A stretch of 64,000 nucleotides of DNA from NCBI GenBank assembly GCA_021234155.1, contig JAJEKV010000039.1, positions 498,001-562,000 of the forward strand. The letters are read 5' to 3'. This document shows positions 1 to 8,545 of this stretch, one piece after another. The notes beneath the pieces are model-generated. The model worked only from the letters and a program-made list of their open reading frames with translations. It did no database searches and was not told the DNA's origin. Made by a program: the position numbers and the translations under genes. This stretch comes from Isoetes taiwanensis. Lineage: Eukaryota > Streptophyta > Lycopodiopsida > Isoetales > Isoetaceae. Position 1 is the stretch's first letter; each line of letters starts with the position of its first letter.

Positions 1-225
1 TTAGAAGGTTTCTGTTCAGTTGATGGCATTGTGACTTGGATCTCTAAAACAACGTTATGCCCTGCTAAAGCAAATGCAATCTGGCCTATCGAAGCAAAAG
101 ACTGAAATATATTTGTGCCTGTGCTTTGTCCAAGAGCAGGTGAGGGGGCAGACGATGGAGAAAATGAGCATGTGGTTGGATCAAGACAATTGAATGGAAC
201 AACGGAGCAGGTAATTGTTGTATAG
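1..225 (-). CDS. LHT-type amino acid transporter, internal exon, runs off the window
   Basis: Reading the minus strand from an acceptor (GGCAG at 226-230) gives an open frame to the window edge. It begins SYTTITCSVVPF and ends with SIGQIAFALAGHNVVLEIQ followed by VTMPST. That block matches the conserved core of plant lysine/histidine transporter-like proteins (amino acid/auxin permease family), where AFAYAGHNVVLEIQATIPST is typical. These are plasma-membrane proton/amino acid symporters. The loop in the first half is Ser/Pro-rich and longer than usual. I found no upstream exon of the family on the minus strand within the next 3 kb, so the gene is either cut here or has a long intron. The family call rests on one strong motif. 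Confidence 0.7.
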
Positions 226-1012
226 CTGCCACAAAAATTCGAACATGTAAATCATTCAAATTTTGAGATTTTATATGCTTTTATGTTATATTCCCCAGGA
301 ACAAAGAAAACAATAAAATAAGACAACCTGTTTGAGAGAACAAACTATGACAATTTAATCCGGCGCTTAGGAAATGAGAAATTTACCTAAACAAAACAAA
401 GAAACATTGTGGCGACCGTTCCCAATCCATGCTAAAGAGCTTGCGGTTGCCATAGCCACGACTGATTCTCTCACAAAAATACGAGAGGACAAATCGAGTT
501 AATAATAAGCGATAAAAAAGTACCGGAACAAGCATGAAAGATAAGATAGAATCGATTGTTTAAGGAAGGTCGAAACCACCGCTACCTCCAACAGTCTGGG
601 GCATAACATGCAAGAAAGGGCAAAAGGATGTTATGGTTCCTCAAATCCCCGGCCGCAATAATAGCGGGGAATGGCTTATTTTTGCAGAGTTAAGGGCCAC
701 GAGAATGGCTTATTTTTGCAGAGTTAAGGGCACGAGCACGGAAAATTTAACCCCAAAAGGCGATTCTTCATGTCATGGCAAAATCTGTAATGATTTTTGG
801 GACATTCAAAACTCGATCTTTGGAAACAAAGGCTGGAAGGCAAAACTCAGATAATATAAAACGGGCGGAGGCTGCTTCTCAAATCCTCCACAGATTTGTC
901 CTTCAGTTTCCAGTTCCGCCATGGCCGGCCTAATGCGATGCTGAAAAAACTCAACCTTGTTGAAAAAGAAAAAATTAACGGCGGGAGGGATCTGCAGCCG
1001 GATCGGAGGGAG
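226..1012. other. non-coding stretch with a short tandem duplication
   Basis: No supported exon. A unit of about 35 bp (gaatggcttatttttgcagagttaagggc...) is present twice in tandem at about 672-737. The rest is AT-rich with no recognisable element ends. Confidence 0.5.
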
Positions 1013-1081
1013 CAATAGAGGTTTATGCTAGCACGAGCGATCTGGAGGAAGGATATGCTAGCACGAGCGATCTGGAGGAAG
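1013..1081. repeat. tandem duplication, unit about 34 bp
   Basis: The segment tatgctagcacgagcgatc followed by tggaggaag occurs twice back to back. It is a simple local duplication just upstream of the first SINE-like copy. Confidence 0.75.
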
Positions 1082-1089
1082 CACTACCT

Positions 1090-1280
1090 ATCCGTTATTG
1101 GCCTCCGTTGCCTATTTTCCTGCCATTTTCTAATTTCTGCAGCCGTGGATATGGAAGATTCAAGATCGAACGGAGAAGCCTAAGTCCACATCATTTTTTG
1201 CTGATCTGGAAATTACACGTGGATATGCTAGAATTTGAGGAAAGGCCGTAGGCCCGGTAGGGCTGGTGTGCTAAAAAACT
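1090..1280 (+). repeat. SINE-like repeat, copy 1
   Basis: This stretch (from gcctattttcctgccattt to ggcccggtagggctggtgtgctaaaaaac) is repeated, diverged, at about 1,378-1,551 and 3,619-3,802. The shared parts are a 5' block with a tctaatttc core, a middle block with cacatca..ttttgctga, and a strongly conserved 3' block cgtaggcccggtagggct. The ending in an A-run suggests a non-LTR, SINE-type origin. No clear pol III A/B boxes were found. Confidence 0.5.
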
Positions 1281-1377
1281 AGCAAAAGGCACACCAGAAG
1301 GCTTTAGCAAGGTCAAATTGGTTAAGGCTTGGTAGTTGATTTAGGCTGCACAAAGGTATTTTATGCTACGTCTACAC

Positions 1378-1551
1378 ACTGCGCCTGGTGCAATCTTCAT
1401 GCCATTTTTTGCAGTTATCTAATTTTCATGGCCCTAGATCTAGAAAGAAGATCTAATGGTGGAAACTAATGCCACATCACTTTTTGCTGAGGTGGAAGTG
1501 CAACGTGGATAGGCTAGAATTTGAGGAAAGAATGTAGGCCCGGTAGGGCTT
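1378..1551 (+). repeat. SINE-like repeat, copy 2
   Basis: Second diverged copy of the family at 1,090-1,280. It has the same block order and ends ggcccggtagggctttt without the long A-tail. It is about 100 bp from copy 1. Confidence 0.5.
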
Positions 1552-1815
1552 TTGAAGGAAGCTCCTAGCCAATTTACAGCATGTGTACAAGTACCTCATC
1601 GTGCCTAGTTAAACTAGTTATGTTTGAGAATTTGTAAGCATTTCAGTGTATGAGAGAATTACTTGCATTGAACGAAATGCTTTTTCTGTATCCTTACCAT
1701 GGCCTAGGCATTTGCACTTTGGTTAAGACTTTGGGCTCCTTCTTAGCATTCTACTCTTGCCTACTTTGGAACTGCAAAATACTTACAGTTTTTGAAAGAT
1801 GCTTCGGCACTGGCA

Positions 1816-1892
1816 CTGATCAGACTTCATATATTCCCTTATAAAATATGTGTGCATGATCAGACTTCATATATTCCCTTATAAAATATGCT
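1816..1892. repeat. tandem duplication, unit about 39 bp
   Basis: The segment gatcagacttcatatattcc followed by cttataaaatatg occurs twice in direct succession. It is an isolated local duplication in AT-rich non-coding DNA. Confidence 0.75.
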
Positions 1893-2766
1893 TATGCACA
1901 CAGTATGTATTGAAAGTTATCCATAAAGCAAAGTTCGCACACCGTGGTCTTTGGTAAAGACACAATTTATTGTGGTACAATTACACTTTGTTACAGCAAT
2001 ACAGTTCAAGTTGATTGTTACAACATTGCTCATAAAATGTTTATACAATGAAACTATACAATTTTATGGTCTAGTACAGACCATATTTAAAGCTAAATGT
2101 ACCTCTTCACAAAATATGATGATGTTCTATAGCCAAAAACAACAATTTACCACCAATATGTGGGTGCTATCATTATTTCCTCATTTTATAATGGCATGAT
2201 TCCATTTGTACATCCAAAAAACAAAATTTGTTATTGCATTGGAGCTTCATCTTTAAAATCAAATATCTGCATTACAACAAAACTGTACCGGGACTATTCG
2301 TGATTGCAACCACTACTTCATCCACAACTAGTTAAATCTGGAATGCAAAATCATCATTTTTTGTCTCAGATATTTTCCCTATAGGACGAAATTCAACCAG
2401 AAATCAACGTACCTTCTAATTTTGCATACTCTATATGGCCTTGCAGTTCTAGCCTCCAAGTAAAAGTTCCAGCTCCAAGCTGCAAGTGAAAGCTCCAACC
2501 CCTATAATTCCATGGTGATAAAATGGCAGTATACAGATTAGGCTTGTGCTTGAGCGGCGGAAATAATGGCGTCCTGCTTTATCATACAATGTATCTTGAG
2601 CTCCACAGAAATGAACATCATAAAATTGAGCAATGTCGCCTGTAATTCGCAGAGCAACGGCCTGCCGTAGTGGGGATCCGGAGGTTGGAGGAGGAGCAGA
2701 GTTCTACTTGAACTACTTTCTATTGAATCCTTTAAAAATCAAAGCTATGTAACATCAAAGCAATTA
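1893..2766. other. non-coding AT-rich stretch
   Basis: I see no supported exon, repeat end or promoter here. It lies downstream of the PAT exons on their strand but contains none of the later PAT exons, so it is either intron or foreign DNA. Confidence 0.4.
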
Positions 2767-3355
2767 AGACCTCAGCTACGACAGGTGGAAGTCGACAGGT
2801 CGGGTTCCCCAGCAGCCAGCCTGATAATTGGAACACCTGCTTGAACAAGTGCTGTGGCTTGATCAGAAATAGCCATAGTCTTTGATGGTCGAAGAGCTGC
2901 AATCCTTGAGCTCAATGATTTATCTATTTCCATAGTACTATTAGAAGCCACTAAGTCATTGCCTGCCAACACGGCTGCAGTTCTTAAGTGTTGGGCATTT
3001 TGATATGTCATAGAGATGTTTCTACAAAACGAAAAATTTTAGGGCATAAGCTTCAACAGTATAACTAGCACCATAAGAAATCCCTGAAGAAACAGAAACA
3101 GCAATCTTGTAATGCACATTCATTGTCATAAAAATTAGCTAGTTATAGGTTACCATATAGAAGTTGTCATGCAGAAAGCAAAGTTACAATAAGAAACCTG
3201 CAAGCTAAAGAAACGTTGTGCCACTGGGTAGCTAGGGATCCTTTTGTCCAGGTTTGTGATAGGCTTTTTATATGCTCTTCACTTCCACGTCTAGCGCTCC
3301 CTCCAAACCCATCTAAGATAACGTTGCAATTTGCCTTGCACAAAACGGCCTCCAT
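2767..3355 (-). pseudogene. PAT: bifunctional aspartate/prephenate aminotransferase, first two exons only, with a frameshift
   Basis: Two exons join cleanly. Exon 1 is 3,198-3,355 (MEAVLCKANC..., donor CAG|GTTTCT); the intron is 176 bp; exon 2 is 2,767-3,021 (acceptor TTGTAG|AAACAT). The N-terminal ~75 residues are Ser/Arg-rich, as expected for a plastid transit peptide. Exon 2 then reads SSRIAALRPSKTMAISDQA and IIRLAAGEPD, which is diagnostic for plant PAT (glutamate/aspartate-prephenate aminotransferase of the arogenate route to Phe and Tyr). Just after GEPDL a single extra T breaks the frame. Behind it the expected VVAE codons are still readable, ending at a potential donor. No catalytic-domain exons follow in the next 2.7 kb. 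It is probably a 5' fragment; an assembly indel is an alternative for the frameshift. Confidence 0.75.
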
Positions 3356-3618
3356 TTCAAATTAAGCTGCAGTACTGGGATTTCTTTCTTTGCAGGCATA
3401 GCACAAGGGGCAGATCGTAGCCAGATGCAGGGAAGCCGACCAAGCCAGGCTCGATCTGGGCCGCCACGGAGCAGGGGATCCGGCCAGGGATCTGGCCATG
3501 GGATTCGACCATAGGCCGCCATGGATCTGGGGCTCCGGCCGCTGCTTGGAGCAGGGCCGCCCCTTTTTTGCAGTCGCAGGCAGACATCGGCCCTTTTGGG
3601 TGCTTCAATAAAAATTTC

Positions 3619-3802
3619 TCCGTGCCTATTTTTGGCCAAATTTCTAATTTCCCTGGCCGTAGATTTGAAAAAGCAGAGATCCGATGGTAGAAACCAAGAC
3701 ACATCAGATTTTGATGACATGGAAATTACACGTGGATAGACTAGAATTTTAGGAAAGGCTGTAGGCCCGGTAGGGCTGGTGTGCTAAAAAAAAAAAAAAA
3801 AA
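3619..3802 (+). repeat. SINE-like repeat, copy 3, with A-tail
   Basis: Third copy of the family at 1,090-1,280. It carries the same cgtaggcccggtagggct 3' block and ends in an uninterrupted run of about 17 A (3,786-3,802). The sequence just before it (3,420-3,600) is unusually GC-rich and may be a separate repeat. Confidence 0.55.
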
Positions 3803-3942
3803 CATGGAGCAAGAAAGAGTTGTTCTAATTAAGCATTGTTGAAGAGACAAAGCTTTCAGTTTAAAAATTTTCATCAAAATATATTATAATTCTTAGCACA
3901 TAGTTTACAATGAAAGAAGTTTATAATTCTGTCTGTATAAAC

Positions 3943-4621
3943 TCATACGGGAGGTGGCTCTTCCCAGTCCACAAGACTCTTGTACCCCTTAGAATCTGGC
4001 TCTTGCGAGGACACAACAGCGGAGACGCCTACTTCTGATTCCAATCCTACTGGCGCAGGCGGTTTCTCTGGCACAGGCTCCACAGGCTCCAGGTCGACAA
4101 ACTCCACCTCCTCGTCTTTTCTCCCCGTAATAGGAGGCTGGATTTCTGTATAAGTGCCTTTAACATCGCCAGCACCGTTCTTTGCTCCCAGTTCCTCGTT
4201 TTCATCAGGAAAGGATTCACAAGAGCTTATCCTGGTCCTGATGAAACTTATTTTATCTGGGTCTATGTCGACAGAGACAACATTGCGCCCCTGCTTAAGC
4301 GCGCAAATTGCTGTGGTGCCTGTTCCAGAAAAAGCATCCAAAATCCAGTCGCCTGGGCGAGAAAACCACTGTATTAAGTTATTAATAAGCCTCTGTGGTT
4401 TCTGATAATGGGACACCACAGCGCCTTGTCTCTGTGGGTCTCTTAACTTTTGCAGAACAGCCGGGTACTGAAAAGCATTGCAGGGAGGGATCTTTTCATT
4501 CTGCGTATTGAAATGAGCCATGGTCTTTTTGGCGTCCGCACTGTAAAAACCTATATGGAAATGCTCAAAACAGCTCACTAAGCGTGGACCACCACCATGT
4601 CCCTTGACGTTCGTTTTTAGC
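3943..4621 (-). CDS. methyltransferase last exon: motif I and C-terminal acidic tail
   Basis: The exon starts at an acceptor (TTTGGCAG|GCTAAAA) and completes a Trp codon split by the intron (ENCIW|LKTNVKGHGGG). It contains KPQRLINNLIQWFSRPGDW, then ILDAFSGTGTTAICALKQGR and VVSVDIDPDK. This is the textbook AdoMet-binding motif I region of Pfam N6_N4_Mtase proteins (LDpFaGSGTT...gR...gvE). About 90 Glu/Pro-rich residues follow and end in a stop at 3,943. This part has no frame lesion. The target base cannot be read from sequence. Confidence 0.85.
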
Positions 4622-4693
4622 CTGCCAAACAATACAGCAATTAAAAATTAGTAGGAAGAAAACAATAAAAATAAGTTAGCCCAGTGGTGTGAC

Positions 4694-4854
4694 GGTATAA
4701 ATTTATACCACGGTTGCCTTGTTGTATAAATTTATACCACGGTGCCATGCTGTATGAATTTATACGAAGGTTGCCTTGCTGTATAGATTTATACCACGGT
4801 TGCTCCAGTCGTATAAATTTATACCTTAAGGCAACTGTGGTATAAATTTATACC
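4694..4854. repeat. palindrome cluster 1, six copies, inside the last methyltransferase intron
   Basis: Perfect copies of GGTATAAATTTATACC lie at 4,694-4,709 and 4,839-4,854. Shorter or one-mismatch copies lie at 4,724-4,737, 4,752-4,765, 4,781-4,795 and 4,811-4,825. They are separated by GC-richer spacers containing CACGGTTGCC. The cluster fills most of the intron (4,622-4,897). Confidence 0.95.
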
Positions 4855-4897
4855 GTGGAGTTACAGTAAAAAGAAAAGCAATGAACGTAAAGCTTAC

Positions 4898-5340
4898 CAA
4901 ATGCAGTTTTCGAAGCCGGCGTTACAGACCGCTCCCATAGGTTTAAGCACCGACATCATTTGAAGGTCTGAATGAAAAATGATAACCCTCCAGTTTGCAG
5001 ATATTGTAACATCCTTTAGCCCGTCCAAAAAAGCACGGACTTGCACGTGCGTGAAGGCTTCATCGTCGAAAGCGCTATCTTTAATTTTGAAGCCGTATGG
5101 AATATCTGCTATGCACAAAGTAAAATTTTGCTTGTCCAAAAATGTCCCCAGCTTAGTGCAATCACCCTGAATGACCCTGTACAAGCAGTCCTGATCAAAC
5201 ATTGTGAATCTTTCATAGCTAGTGTCAAAGCTGCTGGGGCCGACTTCTTTTCCCTGTTCAATGGCCTTAAGTCTCTGCCTTTCCTCTTTGGCCCTACGAA
5301 CCAGGTTCAAAAAGCCTGCTGGTAGCCCTTTCTTCTTGTT
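4898..5340 (-). CDS. methyltransferase exon with catalytic motif IV
   Basis: Bounded by acceptor TCTTACAG|AACAAG and donor TTTG|GTAAGC. It encodes NKKKGLPAGFLNLVRRAKEE, later YRVIQGDCTKLG, then CIADIPYGFKIKD. QGD..KLG and the DIPY tetrad are the front of a beta-class amino-methyltransferase, where motif IV is usually [DNS]PP[YFW]. The second position is Ile rather than Pro, a departure worth noting. The following stretch, WRVIIFHSDLQMMSVLKPM, fits the usual strand after motif IV. The frame is intact across the exon. Confidence 0.85.
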
Positions 5341-5399
5341 CTGTAAGAGAACAGTGAGACAAAGGCATAAAGACAAAACATGTTTTGTGCAAAACTTAC

Positions 5400-5703
5400 C
5401 CAGCCGCTGAAGTTAACTGCATGCCGTACAAGTTGGGTAAAGAAGCTTGCACTCCTCCCAGTCTTCTAAGTTTAGTTGCTTCATTAGTTCAGACTGGCAG
5501 GTGACAATGTCTTTCTGACTGCAAAAGGAAAGAGGTTGTAAGATGAAGTGAGGAATAAAGAACAAAGTACAAAAGGCTTATGTCTTAGCTTCCTTGGCCA
5601 TTTCATCCAGAGTAAATTCCTTGGCCACAACCTTCTCCAGGAGACGTACGAAAATTTCTTTGCTTTTTAGACCCTGTAGCTGAGTCCAGGGTACAATGCT
5701 CAT
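5400..5703 (-). pseudogene. two small central exons of the methyltransferase gene, frame-disrupted
   Basis: Exon 5,400-5,518 (acceptor CTTTTGCAG|TCAGAAAG; donor GGCTGG|GTAAGT) starts QKDIVTCQSELMKQLNLEDW in one frame and ends FTQLVRHAVNFSGW in another. The change is near 5,450 and implies a one-base lesion. Upstream, 5,585-5,703 encodes MSIVPWTQLQGLKSKEIFVR and continues to FTLDEMAKEAK, but no GT donor precedes its stop. The two pieces are plausibly a helical region before the catalytic domain. Their boundaries are the weakest part of the model. Confidence 0.55.
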
Positions 5704-5892
5704 GTTTTTCTATTTTCCTTCAATATTTTTTTTTTGGTTTCTTTCCGGTGGAGCTAGCTTGTTCTTTAAGCTCACCATCCTCGAACATGCAAAAAAAATT
5801 TTCTTGAAGATCCCAAATCTGTTAATGGTCGAAGTCAAATAATTTAGTGTTGAGTAGCGTAACTTGAAAGCCTAACCTTGAAAGCAGGGCTC

Positions 5893-5967
5893 GGTATAAA
5901 TTTATACCGTGCCAAGGCTCGGTATGAATTTATAAGCACTGCTTTCAAGGTTGGTATAAGTTTATAC
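5893..5967. repeat. palindrome cluster 2, three copies, intronic
   Basis: One perfect GGTATAAATTTATACC at 5,893-5,908 and two one-mismatch copies at 5,921 and 5,953-5,967. All lie between the ParB-like exon and the next small exon of the minus-strand gene. Confidence 0.9.
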
Positions 5968-6038
5968 AGTTTGAGGCCACTGCACAGTTCACTCCACATT
6001 AAACATATTATTAAAAGATGATTAAAAGTTTTACTTAC

Positions 6039-6989
6039 TTGACCATCTCGGAAGGCAAGCTGGAAGTAATTGTCGTACTGCTTTACAGCCATTATAGGCT
6101 TCTTATCGGAATCGTAACTGAGGCAGCACTCTGTGACACTCGAAGCTCTTGGAGCTTGTTCTTTTGCTTCTTGAAGTCCTCTCCATGCACTTGTTTAAAT
6201 TCCACGTACTCTCGGTGCATAAAGCGGATCTTGTCTATCAGGCTCATTTTTAATCTGAAGTCATTGTCGAGATTGTGACTCACGGCAATGACCTTTGCTT
6301 CTTCGTCTGTCACCCCCACGTAGATATGTGCTTCCACGCTCTTCCAGACTTCATTACGGGTTTCTTCTTTTGAAAGTTCTTTTCTTGCTTTATAACTATG
6401 TGTGCCTTTGAAGAACATATTAGGTGTAATCTTCGAAATCTGCCTTTTTGAAGTCTTTTAATTGGTTGCACTGACTTCTGTCTACCATCACAACTAGTGG
6501 CGACACATGGGCATGAGGATTCCTTCTCATTCTTTGCTTGAGGATAGCCACATGTGCCGCGTACAGCTTTCGAACCTGAAGCACTCTGACCCCATCTTCA
6601 TTTTTTGGTGGCCTCTTAATCGTGCTCAGTGTCAATGAAATGATTTGCTTGAGGAGTTTGGTCTCACTAACCCTCTTCAAAATAGCACTTGACTTATCTG
6701 ACGGCCGCACAACAATGTCTGCCCCAGGAGCTTTTTGGAGAGCTTCTGCTGACTCCTCTATGGTCAAGGCCTTTGTGGTTCTTGACCTTTTTTTGGTGGG
6801 AGGCTGTGTATCTGTTACCAATGCTGCTCTCTTGCTCTTCCCTCTTGTCACCACCGGTTCCTCCTCTTCCTCTTCTTGTTCCGATACCTCTTCCTTCTCG
6901 ACATCTTCTTGAGGAATGGGGTACCAAAGACCCTTGACCATTTCCTTTTGTTCACAAAGTATTACTGAGGACAAAATGTCCACTATGTC
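6039..6989 (-). pseudogene. exon with charged linker and ParB/sulfiredoxin-like domain
   Basis: The acceptor is TGCATTACAG|GACATAG at 6,990 and the donor GGTCAA|GTAAGT at 6,039. The order is an N-terminal helix (DIVDILSSVILCEQKEM), an acidic run (EEVSEQEEEEEE), a basic nuclear-localisation-like patch (TKKRSRTTK), then the domain. The domain shows HAHVSPLVVMVDRSQC, FEDYT, SYKARKELSKEE, IYVGVTDEEAKVIAVSHNL and DNDFRLKMSLIDKIRFM. The block EAKVIAVSHNLDNDFR matches the ParB N-terminal signature (EA...A..eN..R). One base is missing just after FEDYT (about 6,425), and another shift near 6,150 leads to MAVKQYDNYFQLAFRDGQ. No helix-turn-helix is obvious. Confidence 0.7.
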
Positions 6990-7019
6990 CTGTAATGCAG
7001 GGTAAATTAGAAAGATGAC

Positions 7020-7034
7020 GGTATAAATTTATAC
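7020..7034. repeat. single palindrome copy in a 69-bp intron
   Basis: GGTATAAATTTATAC at 7,020-7,034 lies in the short intron 6,990-7,058 between the first two well-supported exons of the methyltransferase gene. Confidence 0.9.
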
Positions 7035-7058
7035 GTGAAGCCACTAAGACCAACTTAC

Positions 7059-7264
7059 ATAGCCATTCTTGTAATTTTCCGCCATGTAATCATGGACGTC
7101 TTTCGGTTTGCACATGCTTATACGAAGCATTCTACTGTTCAGAATGTAGAAGACTTCACCGTTGTCATTTAGGCACTTCATAAAAATCTCATCTTCATTT
7201 TCTGTAGGCTTATCATTTCGCCGGCGGGGTAGTAATCATCCGACTTCCACTTTCCCTTCCCTGA
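7059..7264 (-). pseudogene. upstream exon of the ParB-methyltransferase gene
   Basis: The exon lies between acceptor GTTCTCAG|TCAGGG (7,265) and donor GGCTAT|GTAAGTTGG (7,058). One frame starts GKGKWKSDDYYPAGE. After a missing base near 7,222 it continues DKPTENEDEIFMKCLNDNGE, and the exon ends MAENYKNGY, joining in phase to DIVDILSS of the next exon. I recognise no domain. Transcription must start further right, probably near 8,128. Confidence 0.6.
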
Positions 7265-7387
7265 CTGAGAACACAAATAAAGGTACGCCTCAGTGGGTTT
7301 GCGCTCTCTCGCTTCCCTGTGTACATACCACGTCTGGTCTGTGAGTTCATATGTTTGTGGCTCTGCTGCCTAGTGGCGTGACGTTAA

Positions 7388-7411
7388 AACTACTATCTAT
7401 CTATCTATCTT
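7388..7411. repeat. (CTAT)n microsatellite
   Basis: A short run of ctat units in the presumed first intron of the minus-strand gene. Confidence 0.85.
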
Positions 7412-7684
7412 TGATGATTGGCCTCTCTGTGTGAACTTGATCTTGGTGCTGAAAAGGCGCAAAAAAACCCATTTTTACACCAAAAATATAGTTTTTCTCC
7501 ACTATTTTAGACACTTTAACTGTAAGAAAAGTGGCTTAAAGGACCTAAAATGCACGCTATTTTAACTCTTTATTTGTGTCACTTGACCTTAAAACACAAC
7601 ATTATTACTCAACTACTAAGGTTCAGGACATTTTTTTAGACACTCGACACTTTACGAGAATAGAAACCATGGATGTTGTCTTCT

Positions 7685-8052
7685 GTATAAATTTATACCG
7701 AAAGTGTTCTGGAACGGTATAAATTTATACGCCTCGAGCACAAGCGGTATAAATTTATACCGCGAGAACACTTCATGCATATAAATTTTATCGCCCTCGA
7801 GCACGAAAGCAAAGATAAATTTATACCGTTCCAGAACACTTTCGATATACGAGCGGTATAAATTTATACCGTTCCAGAACATATTCGGTATGGTATAAAT
7901 TTATACCGAATGTGTTCTGGAATGGTATAAATTTATACCGCTTCGTGCTTTCAGCGATAAATTTATACCGCGAAAGTATTCTCGTGATACCGCCCGTGCT
8001 CGAGGCGTATAAATTTATACCGTTCCAGAACACTTTCGGTATAAATTTATAC
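7685..8052. repeat. palindrome cluster 3, about 12 copies, in a nested inverted repeat
   Basis: Copies of the palindrome (perfect at 7,746, 7,855, 7,892 and 7,924) alternate with spacers such as GTTCCAGAACACTTTCGG. The spacers themselves occur in both orientations. The two ends mirror each other: gtataaatttataccgaaag at 7,685 and its reverse complement ending at 8,052, and cgcctcgagcac against gtgctcgaggcg. The whole block can fold into one long cruciform. It lies in the first intron or shared upstream region of the divergent pair. Confidence 0.9.
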
Positions 8053-8168
8053 AGAAAGAGCTTAGACTCAATAGATTAAAAGAGATCAGAAACTAGAATA
8101 GTACGAATTAGAGACTTACGTGGCCATGACCGTATGGATTCGCTTATAGCTGTTCGGAGAAGCAAATT

Positions 8169-8213
8169 GGTAGGGGGAGGGGGGGGGGGAAGGGGGAGGG
8201 GGAGGTATATAAA
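8169..8213 (+). promoter_or_regulatory. G-tract followed by TATA box, shared upstream region
   Basis: A run of G-clusters (ggtagggggagggggggggg and more) able to form a G-quadruplex leads into TATATAAAG at about 8,205-8,213. This is a good plus-strand TATA box about 330 bp before the ATG at 8,546. On the other strand the same place lies 80 bp upstream of the possible ATG at 8,128, so it may serve both divergent genes. No experimental support is possible here. Confidence 0.45.
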
Positions 8214-8352
8214 GCGCGGCATTGGCGGCTTCGATTCCGAGCAGCGTATATAGAAAATAGGTCGACCGGCGCCAGGCTTAAGTACCTCTGTTAAGTGCCG
8301 TTCCGTATAGCGGTTCTTCATAACGTCTCCCATACAAGTGTCTGTGAGTTTT

Positions 8353-8521
8353 CGTATAAATTTATACCGTTTCTGTTCTATGTTGCCCTTCTCTGTATAA
8401 ATTTATACCATGTCTTTATAAATTTATACAGTCTGCCACTCAAAGTTTCCCTTCTCTGTATAAATTTATACCATCTCTGTACAAATTTATACCGTCTGCT
8501 CTTCTGTCGTATAAATTTATA
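8353..8521. repeat. palindrome cluster 4, six copies, 5' leader of the DUF7869-type gene
   Basis: Copies at 8,353-8,367, 8,395-8,409, 8,416-8,429, 8,458-8,472, 8,479-8,492 and 8,509-8,521 are separated by ctctg- and tgcc-containing spacers. The last copy ends 25 bp before the ATG at 8,546. The palindrome contains TATAAA on each strand, so it could also act as a two-way TATA element. Confidence 0.9.
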
Positions 8522-8545
8522 TAGTGTGACGCTTACTTTCTGAGT

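Larger units (their letters stand above)
3943..8128 (-). pseudogene. spliced ParB-like domain / DNA amino-methyltransferase gene (whole locus)
   Basis: At least six exons can be read on the minus strand: 7,059-7,264; 6,039-6,989; about 5,585-5,703; 5,400-5,518; 4,898-5,340; 3,943-4,621. Most junctions are good GT-AG sites and several join in phase. A possible first exon is ATGGCCAC|GTAAGTC at 8,121-8,128. The predicted protein has an N-terminal region, an acidic then basic linker, a ParB/sulfiredoxin-like domain, then a methyltransferase domain with motif IV before motif I (beta class, N6-adenine or N4-cytosine). ParB-methyltransferase combinations are known from phages and bacterial mobile elements. 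Single-base discontinuities near 7,222, 6,425, about 6,150 and 5,450 indicate decay or assembly error. The neighbour is a divergent DUF7869-type gene, and palindromic repeats fill the introns. The architecture is clear; exon 1 and the 5,585-5,703 exon are tentative. Confidence 0.75.

Noticed and set aside
363-460. A short minus-strand exon beginning MATASSLAWIGNG with a GTAAAT donor
   Set aside because: It does not match the LHT family and joins the next exon in the wrong phase.
7685-8052. CRISPR array
   Set aside because: Repeats are palindromic, irregularly spaced and their spacers repeat each other in both orientations; there are no cas genes, and the setting is a plant genome.
8076-8333. 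Minus-strand ORF with a poly-Pro stretch as a gene
   Set aside because: The Pro run is the complement of the G-tract in the promoter; only the short ATGGCCAC|GTAAGT piece is a plausible exon.
7652-8543. Open frames with repeated YKFIP and INLY peptides
   Set aside because: They are translations of the GGTATAAATTTATACC palindromes on either strand, not proteins.
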